In this document: positions 26,886 to 36,050 of the stretch, piece after piece | Position numbering within the stretch: the stretch's first letter is position 1 | Layout of the letters: each line of letters starts with the position of its first letter | Source of the DNA: Candidatus Tityobacter terrigena | GTDB taxonomy: Bacteria; Vulcanimicrobiota; Vulcanimicrobiia; Vulcanimicrobiales; Vulcanimicrobiaceae | Assembly: GCA_003156715.1 (NCBI GenBank) | Contig: PMHO01000045.1 | Location: 103,939 to 162,119 of the forward strand | Direction: 5' to 3' | DNA: 58,181 bases | Translations under genes and position numbers: made by a program | The notes under the pieces: model-generated | Seen by the model: only the letters and a program-made list of their open reading frames with translations | What the model was told of the DNA's origin: nothing | The model's database searches: none

Positions 26886-27692
26886 CTAGCCGGTCTGACG
26901 GTTTAAGAAGCTCAACGTCTTCTGGTTAAATTCGTCGACGCTTTCGTAAATCGGGGCGTGGGCGCACGTTTCGAAGATCACGGTTTCGGTCTTGTCGATG
27001 CCGCTCGTCATCGCCTCAGAGAATCGAGTTGAGGTTACCATGTCGTAGCGACCGTTGGTGATTTGCGTCGGGGCTTCGATGTTCTTGAGAATCGCCAGAG
27101 CATCGTGGGCGATCACGGCATTTGACTGACGGCCGAACGCATCGAGCGGCTGCACCGGACGGCTGCGGACGAACGCCGCAAGCGAATCGATATACTCCGG
27201 CTTGGCCGCGTACAGCTCCGGCGTGAAGCACCAGGGAAAGATGCCCCCGATCACCATCTCGGTAACGCTGCCCAAGCCCTTCGCCATCGCTTGCCAGCTT
27301 TGCGCGACGGTTTTCAGGAACGGGTCGGTCTTGGGCCAAGCGCTGTGCAGCGACAGCGACTTTACTTCTTGCGGATATTTGCCCGCGAGCCACATCCCGA
27401 TCGCCGCGCCCAGCGATAATCCGGATACGTGAGCCCGCTCGACCCCGACCGCTTGCATAAAGCCGGCGACGTCGTCGGCGAACGATTCGGTCGAATAGCC
27501 ACCCTCGGGCTTGTCGGTCTCACCGGCGCCACGCGGGTCGATCGAGATGCACGTGAAGTGCTTGGAATATTCCCCGAGTTGGAAGGCGTAGCACGCGTTA
27601 TCGGCCGCGAGATATGGGATAAGGATCAGCGGCTCGCCGGTGCCCTGCTGCTCGTAGTTCATCATAATGTCGTTGACTCTGACTTTCGGCAT
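26886..27692 (-). CDS. Alpha/beta hydrolase
   Basis: This 268-residue protein has the fold's main marks: the oxyanion region LILIPYLAADN, the block ISIDPRGAGETDKPEGGYST, the nucleophile elbow GLSLG (Ser93) and a late catalytic His in ETCAHAPIY. A cap region lies at about 125-180. It is similar to small esterases and 3-oxoadipate-enol-lactonase-like enzymes, but the substrate cannot be assigned. A decayed copy lies at 35396-35937. AGGGAGG lies about 7 bases upstream of the ATG. Confidence 0.85.
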   Translation of the reverse strand: MPKVRVNDIMMNYEQQGTGEPLILIPYLAADNACYAFQLGEYSKHFTCISIDPRGAGETDKPEGGYSTESFADDVAGFMQAVGVERAHVSGLSLGAAIGMWLAGKYPQEVKSLSLHSAWPKTDPFLKTVAQSWQAMAKGLGSVTEMVIGGIFPWCFTPELYAAKPEYIDSLAAFVRSRPVQPLDAFGRQSNAVIAHDALAILKNIEAPTQITNGRYDMVTSTRFSEAMTSGIDKTETVIFETCAHAPIYESVDEFNQKTLSFLNRQTG

Positions 27693-27851
27693 CCGAACCT
27701 CCCTTTAACAAGTACGTTGCAATGAAAACCGAGCGGATTCCCTCTCACGGCATGGCGGCGCGGTCGTCAGCCCGTAGAAACCTTGTTGCGTCACGGGGTT
27801 AGCTTGAACATGCAAAGGGCCGGCCGGCCGCCGGCGGAAACGGCGGGAAGC

Positions 27852-29348
27852 ATGGACCCGAGCATCGTCTGGCTTCGGCGGGATTTGCGGCTGCACGACA
27901 ACGTGGCGCTTTTCGAAGCCTGCCGGCGCGACGCGCGCGTTTGCCTAGCGTTCGTGCTCGATCCCAGCCTGCTGCGCAGCGAACGCGTGGGAGCTCCGAT
28001 CGTGCAAGCATTTTTCGATGCGCTCGCGGCGCTGCGCGCGAACCTGCGCGAGTTGGGAAGCGATCTCGCGCTCCTGGAGGGGGATTTCGCGACCGAACTC
28101 TCGAGGCTAGCGCGGCGCATTGGCGCACGCGAGGTCTTCTACAACGAAGATTACGAACCGGAGGCGATCGCACGGGACGCATCGGTAACCGCGGCGCTCG
28201 AGCAAGAAGGCGTTGTGATGCATGCGTCGCTCGATCACGTCTATTTCGGCGCCGATGAAATTCAGCTGGACGGCGGCCAGCCGTACAAGGTGTTCACGCC
28301 GTTTAAGAGGCGCTGGATCGAACGCCGCCACCCTCTGCCGCGCCCGCCGGTGCCGTCAGCGCAGCTCGCAAAGGGCTGCCTTCTGTCGGCAGAGTCGATC
28401 GGAACGACTCGCGGCGTCCCGCGGCCTGAGGACTTCGGGCACCGGTCGTCGGCGCGCTTTCCGCACGTCTCCGAAAAGCGCGCCCGTGCGCTGCTCGGCA
28501 CCTTTCTTCGGAGCGGCGGCGCGGTCGAGCGGTACGAAGTCGAGCGCAACTTCCCGGCGAACGACGGAACATCGCATCTCTCGCCGCATTTGCGGGCTGG
28601 AACGATCGGCATACGCGAGTGCTTCGAGCGCGCCTTCGAGCGCCGGGACGAATCCCGCGGCCACGTGCGCGCGAGCGTCGAGGCGTGGATCGGTGAGCTT
28701 ATCTGGCGCGAGTTCTATCAGATGATCCTCGCGCGGTTTCCGCATGTTGCCACCGAACCGTTCCTGCCGGCAGCCGCGCGGATCCCGTGGCGTTCGTCCG
28801 AGGAGGACTTCGCCGCGTGGTGCGCAGGTCGAACCGGATATCCGCTGATCGACGCCGCAATGCGCCAGCTCAACGAATGCGGATGGATGCACAACCGCCT
28901 GCGGATGCTCGTCGCCTCGTTTCTTACCAAGGACCTCTTGCTGGACTGGCGCCGGGGCGAACGTTATTTCGAAGAGCACCTCGCCGACGCGGACGTCGCT
29001 CAAAACAACGGTGGTTGGCAGTGGGCGGCTTCAACCGGGACCGACGCTGCGCCGTACTTTCGCATCTTCAATCCGATGCGTCAGAGCGCGATCTTCGACC
29101 CGTCAGGCACGTTCATTCGCCAACACGTGCCGGAGCTGCGCAAGCTGCCCGATGCGCACATCCACCGACCGTCGACGGCGCCACCGCTGCTGCTCGCGGA
29201 GGCCGGAATCGAAATCGGACGCACGTATCCGGCCCCGATCGTCGATCACGCCGTCGCCCGCGTCCGCGCGCTCGACGCATTCGCACCGGTTCTGCGAGCG
29301 GCCAAACCCCGCGAAACAATGCGCGCCAAGAAGCGGCCGGGTGTTTAG
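27852..29348 (+). CDS. phrB: Deoxyribodipyrimidine photolyase (class I cryptochrome/photolyase)
   Basis: This 498-residue flavoenzyme should repair UV-induced pyrimidine dimers with blue light. The N-terminal antenna domain opens with SIVWLRRDLRLHDNVALFEA. The FAD domain has ANDGTSHLSPHLRAGTIGIR, WIGELIWREFYQMILARFPH, TGYPLIDAAMRQLNECGWMH, NRLRMLVASFLTKDLLLDW and the region NGGWQWAASTGTDAAPYFRI, all diagnostic. ATG 27852 is chosen because the conserved start follows directly; in-frame starts at 27783 and 27810 are possible. A group of envelope/stress genes follows 30 bases later, possibly in the same transcript. Confidence 0.93.
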   Translation: MDPSIVWLRRDLRLHDNVALFEACRRDARVCLAFVLDPSLLRSERVGAPIVQAFFDALAALRANLRELGSDLALLEGDFATELSRLARRIGAREVFYNEDYEPEAIARDASVTAALEQEGVVMHASLDHVYFGADEIQLDGGQPYKVFTPFKRRWIERRHPLPRPPVPSAQLAKGCLLSAESIGTTRGVPRPEDFGHRSSARFPHVSEKRARALLGTFLRSGGAVERYEVERNFPANDGTSHLSPHLRAGTIGIRECFERAFERRDESRGHVRASVEAWIGELIWREFYQMILARFPHVATEPFLPAAARIPWRSSEEDFAAWCAGRTGYPLIDAAMRQLNECGWMHNRLRMLVASFLTKDLLLDWRRGERYFEEHLADADVAQNNGGWQWAASTGTDAAPYFRIFNPMRQSAIFDPSGTFIRQHVPELRKLPDAHIHRPSTAPPLLLAEAGIEIGRTYPAPIVDHAVARVRALDAFAPVLRAAKPRETMRAKKRPGV

Positions 29349-29377
29349 GACCCCAGGGCGCGGGCATACTCGCTCTC

Positions 29378-29842
29378 ATGAGCATCGCGGCAAAAGAACT
29401 CGTGGTTCGACAGATAGAGAAGCGGTCAGCGGAGCTGGGTCGCCAAGTTCTTGCAACCGCCGACACCCTCCACCGTTTTGCCGATCAGCTACGTCAGGAC
29501 GAACTCGCGGCCGGGACGGCCACCGTGGCGGAAAGCGCTGCGGAGTTCATCGAACGCGTTGGTCACTACTTGCAAGAAAGCGACTTCGAGACGCTTGTCT
29601 CGGACGCCGAGCAGTTCAGCCGCGAGCGCCCGGTCGCCGTCGGCGCGGGCGGCCTTATCCTCGGCTTGCTTGCATCTCGCAGCATCAAGATCGCGGCGGC
29701 GCGTCGCGAGCTCTCGGAAGGCCGCGGTGGCGCCCGTGAAAATTCGGATCCCATCGATAGCAGCGACGCTATCCCGCCTCGGGCTCGGCGTCGCCCAAGC
29801 AGAGCCCGCAAACTCGAAAGCCGGGTTTCGAATGGAAAGTAA
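29378..29842 (+). CDS. Membrane-associated helical protein, first gene of envelope operon
   Basis: This 154-residue protein starts at ATG 29378. A long amphipathic helical part (LVVRQIEKRSAELGRQVLAT, GTATVAESAAEFIERVGHYL) is followed by one hydrophobic segment (AVGAGGLILGLLASRSI) and a basic tail. This build is common in genes that travel with holin-X-like and DUF3618 genes. It overlaps the next gene by 11 bases, so they are translated together. Function is unknown. Confidence 0.65.
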   Translation: MSIAAKELVVRQIEKRSAELGRQVLATADTLHRFADQLRQDELAAGTATVAESAAEFIERVGHYLQESDFETLVSDAEQFSRERPVAVGAGGLILGLLASRSIKIAAARRELSEGRGGARENSDPIDSSDAIPPRARRRPSRARKLESRVSNGK

Positions 29843-30245
29843 GGCTGCCGCAATCAAGGATGAGCCCATCCCGGACCTCTTCCGGCAGTTGTCCGCCGAT
29901 ATGTCGCTCTTGATTCGTCAAGAGATGAAGCTCGCCCGCGCGGAATTCACGGATAAAGGGAAAAAGGCGGCCAAGTCAGCCGGCTTTTTTGGAACGTCCG
30001 CTCTCTTCGGGCTTGCGGCGTTCGGCGCACTGACGATTACGATCGTTGCGGCGCTTTCGCTTCTCGTTCCCGTTTGGGTTGCCGCTCTCATCGTGACCGT
30101 CGTGTACGGCGCCGTCGCTGCAGGCGCCGCGTTGATCGGGAAGTCGTCACTAGAAAACGTTGGAGCGCCCATCCCAGAGCAGACTGTGCGCAGCGTCAAG
30201 GCAGACATCGACGAGATTCACGATGGGATCCAACGCGCACGATGA
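29832..30245 (+). CDS. Phage-holin-family (holin-X-like) membrane protein
   Basis: This 137-residue protein begins with an amphipathic helix typical of the family (IPDLFRQLSADMSLLIRQEM, KLARAEFTDKGKKAAKS), then two transmembrane helices (FGLAAFGALTITIVAALSLL and WVAALIVTVVYGAVAAGAAL). Members labelled putative Actinobacterial Holin-X occur widely in non-phage stress operons and are probably not lysis proteins. It overlaps the next gene by 4 bases (ATGA). Confidence 0.75.
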   Translation: MESKAAAIKDEPIPDLFRQLSADMSLLIRQEMKLARAEFTDKGKKAAKSAGFFGTSALFGLAAFGALTITIVAALSLLVPVWVAALIVTVVYGAVAAGAALIGKSSLENVGAPIPEQTVRSVKADIDEIHDGIQRAR

Positions 30246-31171
30246 ACCTCGGTGTGCTCAAGTCCGTTTGGCAGGCGTTCAATGAAGATAAAGCCCCTCG
30301 GCTTGCGGCGGCCATCGCGTACTCGACGATCTTCTCGATCGCTCCGCTCTTCATCGTCCTTATCGCGATCCTGGGTTGGATTTTCGGGGTTCAGAACGGC
30401 GGGCACGGTCATCACGTAGCCGAGGCGGCGCTGCTCGATCAAGTGCGCAATCGCGTGGGAGCCGGCAGCGCCGAGGCCGTGCGTCAGCTCATTGCGAGCT
30501 CATTCAACAAGCCACGCCAGAGTATCATTGCCCAAGTCGTTGGTTGGGTGGCCTTTATCGCCGGTGCGATGGCGCTCTTCGCGTCGCTCCAGGATGCGCT
30601 CAACACGATTTGGCACGTCGAATCGATTAGGGGCGGCTGGAAGCAGATGCTCCGAGACAGACTCGCGTCTCTCGGGATGATTTGGGTCGTCGCGTTTCTC
30701 TTGCTTGTGAGCTTTGTCGGTAATGCCGCCGTCGCATTCGTCGGCTCTCACGTCCTCTCCGGCGTCCCGGTCATCGGCAACCCCGCGGTTCTTGCAGTTG
30801 TCGACTTCATCGTTACGTTTGCCGTGGTGACAGTCGTGTTCGCACTGATCTTTAAGGTGCTACCCGACGTTACCGTCGCCTGGCGCGACGTTTGGGTAGG
30901 TGCTATCGCGACCGCTGTGCTCTTCGTCATTGGTGAAGGGATCATCTCAGTGTACCTGGCGAAGGCCGGAGTGGCCTCCGGGTACGGCGCCGCAGGTTCT
31001 CTGCTCGTAACGCTGCTGTGGATCTACTATTCAGCAATGATCCTCCTGTTTGGTGCGGAGTACTCAAAGGTCGTCGCCGGGGAAGCGAAGACCGTTGCGC
31101 CGAGCAGAATTCGCCAATTGACCGATCAGCCCGCCGGCGTGGACCCGCGCCTAGCGGGCAAGACTTCGTAA
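30242..31171 (+). CDS. YihY/BrkB-family inner membrane protein
   Basis: This 309-residue protein has six or more hydrophobic helices. It opens with the family signature (VWQAFNEDKAPRLAAAIAYS, then TIFSIAPLFIVLIAI). The middle block VVGWVAFIAGAMALFASLQD is followed by ALNTIWHV, and the end is LLVTLLWIYYSAMILLFGAE. The family was once called RNase BN but that activity is not its role; its function is unknown. The ATG overlaps the previous TGA. The next gene follows after 14 bases. Confidence 0.88.
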   Translation: MNLGVLKSVWQAFNEDKAPRLAAAIAYSTIFSIAPLFIVLIAILGWIFGVQNGGHGHHVAEAALLDQVRNRVGAGSAEAVRQLIASSFNKPRQSIIAQVVGWVAFIAGAMALFASLQDALNTIWHVESIRGGWKQMLRDRLASLGMIWVVAFLLLVSFVGNAAVAFVGSHVLSGVPVIGNPAVLAVVDFIVTFAVVTVVFALIFKVLPDVTVAWRDVWVGAIATAVLFVIGEGIISVYLAKAGVASGYGAAGSLLVTLLWIYYSAMILLFGAEYSKVVAGEAKTVAPSRIRQLTDQPAGVDPRLAGKTS

Positions 31172-31185
31172 TCAAGGAGTATACG

Positions 31186-31734
31186 ATTCAGCCGAACGAC
31201 GATCCAGAAGCCATCCGACGAGAAATCGAACAAACGCGCGAGCGCATGGGCGATACGGTCCAAGCGTTGGCGTATAAAGCTGACGTGCCGGCGCGGGCGA
31301 AAGGTGCCGTTCAAGATCGCGTCGACGCGGTAAAGGGCGCCGTTGCCAACGTCGCCGGTAAGGCGCTGTCAAGGTTCGGCAGCGCTCAATCGGCAGCGGC
31401 CAGCGCTGGTTCAAGCGCGAGTACGGCCGTTGGCGATGCGGTGGCTCAGGCGAAGGCAAGCCTTCCCTCGACGGACCAGGTGAAAGCAAAACTCTCGCAG
31501 GCCGGCTCCACTGCCGTCGGCAATCCGCTTGGCCTTGCGATCGGAGCGGTCGCAGTCGGCTTTATCGCGGGGTTGCTCGTACCGGTCAGCGATCTTGAGC
31601 GCGACCGGCTCGGCCCGATCGGCGAACAGCTTGCAGATAAGGCAAAGGCCACTGCGGGAGATCTCATAGAGCACGGAAAGTCGGCCGTGACCGACGCGCT
31701 TGGCGGTAGCGCTGGGAGCGACCAGGATATCTAG
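31186..31734 (+). CDS. DUF3618 protein, probably starting at ATT
   Basis: About 182 residues are encoded. The conserved DUF3618 block DDPEAIRREIEQTRERMGDT lies near the N-terminus, then an Ala-rich helical stretch, one hydrophobic helix (PLGLAIGAVAVGFIAGLLVP) and a C-terminal amphipathic part. No ATG, GTG or TTG precedes the conserved block until deep inside the previous gene (GTG 31018). A good AAGGAG (31174-31179) lies 6 bases before an in-frame ATT at 31186, which is the best start. ATT starts are rare (infC is the known case). It is the last gene of the YihY operon. Confidence 0.72.
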   Translation: MQPNDDPEAIRREIEQTRERMGDTVQALAYKADVPARAKGAVQDRVDAVKGAVANVAGKALSRFGSAQSAAASAGSSASTAVGDAVAQAKASLPSTDQVKAKLSQAGSTAVGNPLGLAIGAVAVGFIAGLLVPVSDLERDRLGPIGEQLADKAKATAGDLIEHGKSAVTDALGGSAGSDQDI

Positions 31735-31923
31735 ACGACCCTGGATGCCGCGATCACATCCTCGCGCTGGGCGGGGTGTACCTACAGCAATGAATTCCTC
31801 GTTCATATCGGTCCCGCGGCAGAAAGATTTGGATGAAGTAGGCCGGGTCGAGGTATACCTCGGCCTAGCTGAATTGCGGGTCCACAACCAGTCGAGTAAC
31901 CGGCTCGCGAACGAATGATTGCC

Positions 31924-32334
31924 TTAGTCGGGCGTGCACGGTACCACGTGTTCTGGAGTCCCAATGTTGTTCTTGTCCAGCTTCACGGGATCGCCAAACG
32001 TGTCGCACGCACCAGTCTTTGACACCTTTAGATAGAGGTCTCCCTCGTCGGATGAATCGCGCGTTATGTCCATCGGATGCGCAAGAGCTTTGACCCCAGA
32101 ACCGTTGTGCGTATCCACTTTTAGAGGTGAAGAAGCGATAACGAGTTCTATAGATATGCCGCCCGCCGCCGTCACCTTCACCTGAATATCGCCGATCCCG
32201 TCGGGAAAGAACAGCTCTGTCTTTCGTTCGGCGCCGTCGTCCCGCGGGACCTCACGGCGCGAGGCCAGGGTGGCGAGAACGTCCTTGACGAGTTTTGCGA
32301 CTTCGTCGGCCACTGAAGATATCGGACTCACCAT
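31924..32334 (-). CDS. Hypothetical protein (136 aa)
   Basis: A 136-residue frame with a helical start (SSVADEVAKLVKDVLATLAS) and a beta-rich second half (IQVKVTAAGGISIELVIASS). It has no signal peptide or membrane segment and two cysteines near the C-terminus. Not recognised. It lies downstream of the cyclase-ATPase gene on the same strand, 60 bases after that gene's upstream partner ends in the opposite reading sense, so it is probably a separate unit. Confidence 0.5.
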   Translation of the reverse strand: MVSPISSVADEVAKLVKDVLATLASRREVPRDDGAERKTELFFPDGIGDIQVKVTAAGGISIELVIASSPLKVDTHNGSGVKALAHPMDITRDSSDEGDLYLKVSKTGACDTFGDPVKLDKNNIGTPEHVVPCTPD

Positions 32335-32394
32335 GATTCGCGTCCCTTCGTAGAATTAACAGACATAGGGTGCCATCTTACGTGCGAATCGCTC

Positions 32395-35187
32395 TTACGT
32401 GCGAATCGCTGCAGCGATCGCCATTCGATAGTCCCAGCTCGCTCCCTCAGCCAGCAAGCATTCTAGAGTCGACGGCCCCAGGGTTTGACGTAAAGCAAGA
32501 ACTGCCCTCTCGTATTCTTGCCGCTCCGTGTACTCGCGCGCAGAGCCGGTCGATGCTAGACGCGCATCGACGAACCCGATTAGGCGGGCAGGCATTGATA
32601 GTAAGTCGTCATTTCTCGAGTCCTCTCTTGGCCGAAGCGCTATTGCCGTAGCAATGTGCTGCAATGATAACAGGATGGCGGCTTCCTGATGCGACGCCTC
32701 CGCCGCGATAAGGCTCTCCCGTCCGTACTCCAAAGCCTGCTCTAGCCGGCCCGCCGCGATTAAGTATGCTGAAAGGTTGGAGAGCATCAGCGCGTCGCCT
32801 CCCGCGTTGCCCGCCAATTCGGCAGAGATCCGGTCGATCGCGCTCCCGACTTCACCGTTATAGAAATCCATTTCTGCCAGATTGGTAACGACTGCCCGAA
32901 TGCCGCGTTCATTTTCCGTTCGCCGAAAAACTGCCAGCGCCTTATTAAATGATGCGCGCGCCTCGACGAACTCCTCGGCGAGCACATGCGCAGCGCCCAG
33001 ATCGCTCGCGATCACACCACAAAACTGGGCGAGGTTGGCGCTCTCGAAATACGTCTGGGCCGTTTCCAGCTCGATCTTCGCGTCGGACGCATGGCCGAGC
33101 AGCGTTTGTGCGTGGCCGCTAACGATCTGTGCCTCGCCTGCAAATTCCTCATTGCCGAGGCTTGCGAAAGCCTCCGAAGCGGCTCGTGCGTAAGCCAGCG
33201 CCGCGGCGCCCCGGCGGAGCGCTATGTTCATTTGTGCAAGTCCGAGCGTGAGTTCCGCATTCACGTCGACGGGCAAATCGTCGAAGCCCTGCACGAGCTC
33301 GATCAGCTGCAGGCCCTCTACGGGGGCCAAGACCCCGAGCATCCGGCGCGATCGCGCGACGATTCGTGCGCCCAAAATGATGTCACCGTTGGGCCCGAGC
33401 GCCCATTTCACGGCGGTCCGGATGTTTTCGATTTCGGGTTTGAAGAGCGACTCCCATTCGGCTGTCGCTGCCGTTACCCACTCCGCGTGGGCCTTCTCGA
33501 CGAGTTCCAGCGCCCAGCGAGCCAGCGACGCGAAGCGGACCGCGGCTTCGCCGCTTTCCGCGAGTTTTTCGGCGGCATAGTCACGTAGCGTCTCGATCTG
33601 ACTAAGACGGCAATCGCCCCGTGCCAGAATCGCGCTGGGTGCTGCGACTAGCGACTTATCGACGAGCGAGGCCAGTGGATCGAGGATGTTGCGGTTTGCC
33701 GCGGCTTCCTCAGCGCATACAGCCGCGCACGATTCGATCGTGAATCCGCCCGCAAATACCGACAGGCCACGAAAGAGTCGCCGTTCGCTATCGTCGAGCA
33801 GCTCGTAGCTCCAATCGATCACGGCGCGCATTGTTTGTTGGCGCGGCAGTGCCGTACGCGAGCCGCCGGTTAGCAACCGGAATCGTTCTCGGAGACCCGA
33901 CGCCAACCGATCGAGGGAGATAACGCGCAAGCGCATCGCGGCGAGCTCAATCGCAAGTGCGATGCCGTCGAGCCGCTGGCAGATCGAGACGACCGTAGCG
34001 AGGTTGCCGCCCGTCAAGCGAAACTCACGATCGACTTCTTTTGCGCGCACGACGAACAGAGCGAGGGCATCATAAGCGAGCGCCGTCTCCGGCGTGACGC
34101 CGGCAGAGTCTTGAGGCGTTGCGAGCGAGGGTACGCGATAGATCACTTCACCGCGGTAACCGATGGGTTCGCGGCTCGTGGAAAGGATTCGCAGGTCGGG
34201 GCAGCGCTTCAGGAGTGTTTCGACCACGGGCGCAACTTCTCGCACCAAATGCTCGCAGTTGTCGAGGACGATCAATGCGGTGTGGTTCTTCAGCCGGATG
34301 CAAAGCGCATCGAGAGCATTAGCGCCGTTCGATTCCGCCACGCCGATCGTAGCGGCGATCGTGCCCGTGATATCCCCATCCACCGTAATCGACGCGAGTT
34401 CTACGAACCACACCCCCTGCAGAAATCGTGCGATCCGGTCTTTGCCGACTTGCAGCGCGCAGCGGGTCTTGCCGACGCCACCCGTGCCGCATAACGTAAT
34501 CCCGCGCGTGCTATCTAGGCGGGACCCAATCTCCTCGACTTCGCGCTCCCGTCCGACGAATGTTGAGGCAAATTCCGGAATGTTGTTCGGTATGATGCCG
34601 GCCGATCGCAGTGTCGGAAATAGCAGCGCAAGGCCCGGCGCCTGGATCTGATGGACGTGCTCGAGCCGGCCCATATCCTTAAGGTAGTGTTCTCCGAGGT
34701 CGATGAGCGACACCCCGACCGGACAAACCTCGGCGAAGAGCCCCGCGGCCGTGCCCGACAGTAACACTTGCCCGCCATGGGCGATCGAGAGCAAGCGCGC
34801 CACCCGATTGACGGTCGGCCCGAAATAGTCACCCTCGCGCTCGTCGGCGGTCCCGGTATGGATGGCCGCCCGGACCCGGATCCCGTCGACCGCCGAAAAG
34901 TCATCGGCTGCAAGGGCCCGTTGCGCGTCGAGCATCGCGCCGACGGCGTCTTCAGGATGCCAGAACGACGCGCAAAAGGCGTCGCCGACAGTCTTGAAGA
35001 CATAGCCGCCGTGCTCCGAGATGGCAGCGCGCATGAGGACGTCATGCCGACGTAGCGCATCGCGCATCGCCTCGCGAGCACGCTCCCACCGCACCGTGCT
35101 TCCTTCGATGTCGGTGAAGGCAAACGTGACCGTCCCGCTCGGGGGCGGACCTGAGACGCTTTGAACTGAGCTTGGGACGATCTTCAC
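32395..35187 (-). CDS. Class III adenylate/guanylate cyclase domain fused to STAND ATPase with TPR-like tail
   Basis: This 930-residue protein starts at GTG 35187. Residues about 18-190 form a cyclase homology domain (TFAFTDIEGSTVRWERA, YVFKTVGDAFCASF, DYFGPTVNRVARLLSIAHGG). A STAND/AfsR-type ATPase follows, with Walker A GTGGVGKTRC (near 235), Walker B ALIVLDNCEHL and an LSTSREPIGY sensor. The C-terminal 350 residues are helical repeats. This architecture is common in Actinobacteria and related soil bacteria as signal-transducing ATPases, usually with no attached HTH, as here. Whether the cyclase makes cAMP is unknown; the metal-binding Asp of FTDIEG is present. Confidence 0.88.
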   Translation of the reverse strand: MKIVPSSVQSVSGPPPSGTVTFAFTDIEGSTVRWERAREAMRDALRRHDVLMRAAISEHGGYVFKTVGDAFCASFWHPEDAVGAMLDAQRALAADDFSAVDGIRVRAAIHTGTADEREGDYFGPTVNRVARLLSIAHGGQVLLSGTAAGLFAEVCPVGVSLIDLGEHYLKDMGRLEHVHQIQAPGLALLFPTLRSAGIIPNNIPEFASTFVGREREVEEIGSRLDSTRGITLCGTGGVGKTRCALQVGKDRIARFLQGVWFVELASITVDGDITGTIAATIGVAESNGANALDALCIRLKNHTALIVLDNCEHLVREVAPVVETLLKRCPDLRILSTSREPIGYRGEVIYRVPSLATPQDSAGVTPETALAYDALALFVVRAKEVDREFRLTGGNLATVVSICQRLDGIALAIELAAMRLRVISLDRLASGLRERFRLLTGGSRTALPRQQTMRAVIDWSYELLDDSERRLFRGLSVFAGGFTIESCAAVCAEEAAANRNILDPLASLVDKSLVAAPSAILARGDCRLSQIETLRDYAAEKLAESGEAAVRFASLARWALELVEKAHAEWVTAATAEWESLFKPEIENIRTAVKWALGPNGDIILGARIVARSRRMLGVLAPVEGLQLIELVQGFDDLPVDVNAELTLGLAQMNIALRRGAAALAYARAASEAFASLGNEEFAGEAQIVSGHAQTLLGHASDAKIELETAQTYFESANLAQFCGVIASDLGAAHVLAEEFVEARASFNKALAVFRRTENERGIRAVVTNLAEMDFYNGEVGSAIDRISAELAGNAGGDALMLSNLSAYLIAAGRLEQALEYGRESLIAAEASHQEAAILLSLQHIATAIALRPREDSRNDDLLSMPARLIGFVDARLASTGSAREYTERQEYERAVLALRQTLGPSTLECLLAEGASWDYRMAIAAAIRT

Positions 35188-35395
35188 GTTCTTCGCCCTT
35201 CACTAGCGCGTCCGGGAACCTCCTTTCAGACTGCCGGTGGCTGCGCCCAAGACGAGCGGCGCAGCCTACGATTTTACAAAGCGCCACGAGGTTACGGCTG
35301 GCGGTCCAACGACGTCTTTGAGCTTAGCGAAAGCCCATCTCGCGCAGCGCCGCGACCGGGTACGGGGTTCGCGTGTCGGAGCAGTCGCGGCGGTG

Positions 35396-35937
35396 CTAGC
35401 CCGTGTGACGGTCCAAGAAGCTCAACGTCTTCTGGTTGAATTCGTCGACGCGCTTTCGTAAATCGGGGCGTGGGCGCATTTCTCGAGGATCACGGTTTCG
35501 GTCTTGCCGATGCTGCCCGAGCCTTTTCCCATCGTCTGCCAGCCTTGCGCGACGGTTTTCAGGAGGGGGTCGGTCTTGGTTCAAGCGCCGTATTGCTGAT
35601 AGCGATTTTACTTTTTTGCGTATACTTGCCCGCAAGCCACATCCCGGTCGCCGCGTCCAGCGATAGTACGGATACGTGAGCCCGGTCGATCCCAACCGCC
35701 TGCATGAAGCCGGCAACGTCATCTGCGAATGATTCGGTCGAATAGCCGCTCTCGGGCTTATCGGTCTCGCCGATGCCGCGCGGGTCAATCGAGATGCACG
35801 TGAAGTGCTTGGAATATTCCCCAACCTGGAGGGCGTAACATGCGTTGGCGACCGCGAGAATGGGATGAGAAGCAGCGGCTCGCCGCGCCTTGCTGCTCGT
35901 AGTTCATCGTAATGTCGTTGACTCTGACCCTCGGCAT
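35396..35937 (-). pseudogene. Decayed copy of the alpha/beta hydrolase
   Basis: The bases match the intact gene at 26886-27692 closely at both ends: the start MPRVRVNDI and the end VDEFNQKTLSFLDRHTG can both be read. About 265 bases of the middle (matching roughly 27000-27268 of the intact copy) are missing. At least two single-base losses (near 35856-35880) shift the frame. No single frame spans the gene, so it is a dead duplicate. Confidence 0.88.
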
Positions 35938-36050
35938 CCGAACCTTCGCCTCTGAGTCCCACTCTGCGAGCGCATTACTGACGCGAAAACGCCGGCGGAA
36001 CGTACCGCCAGCGTTTTCGACCTTCCGTGCTTCCGGGAAAACGCTCAGGT

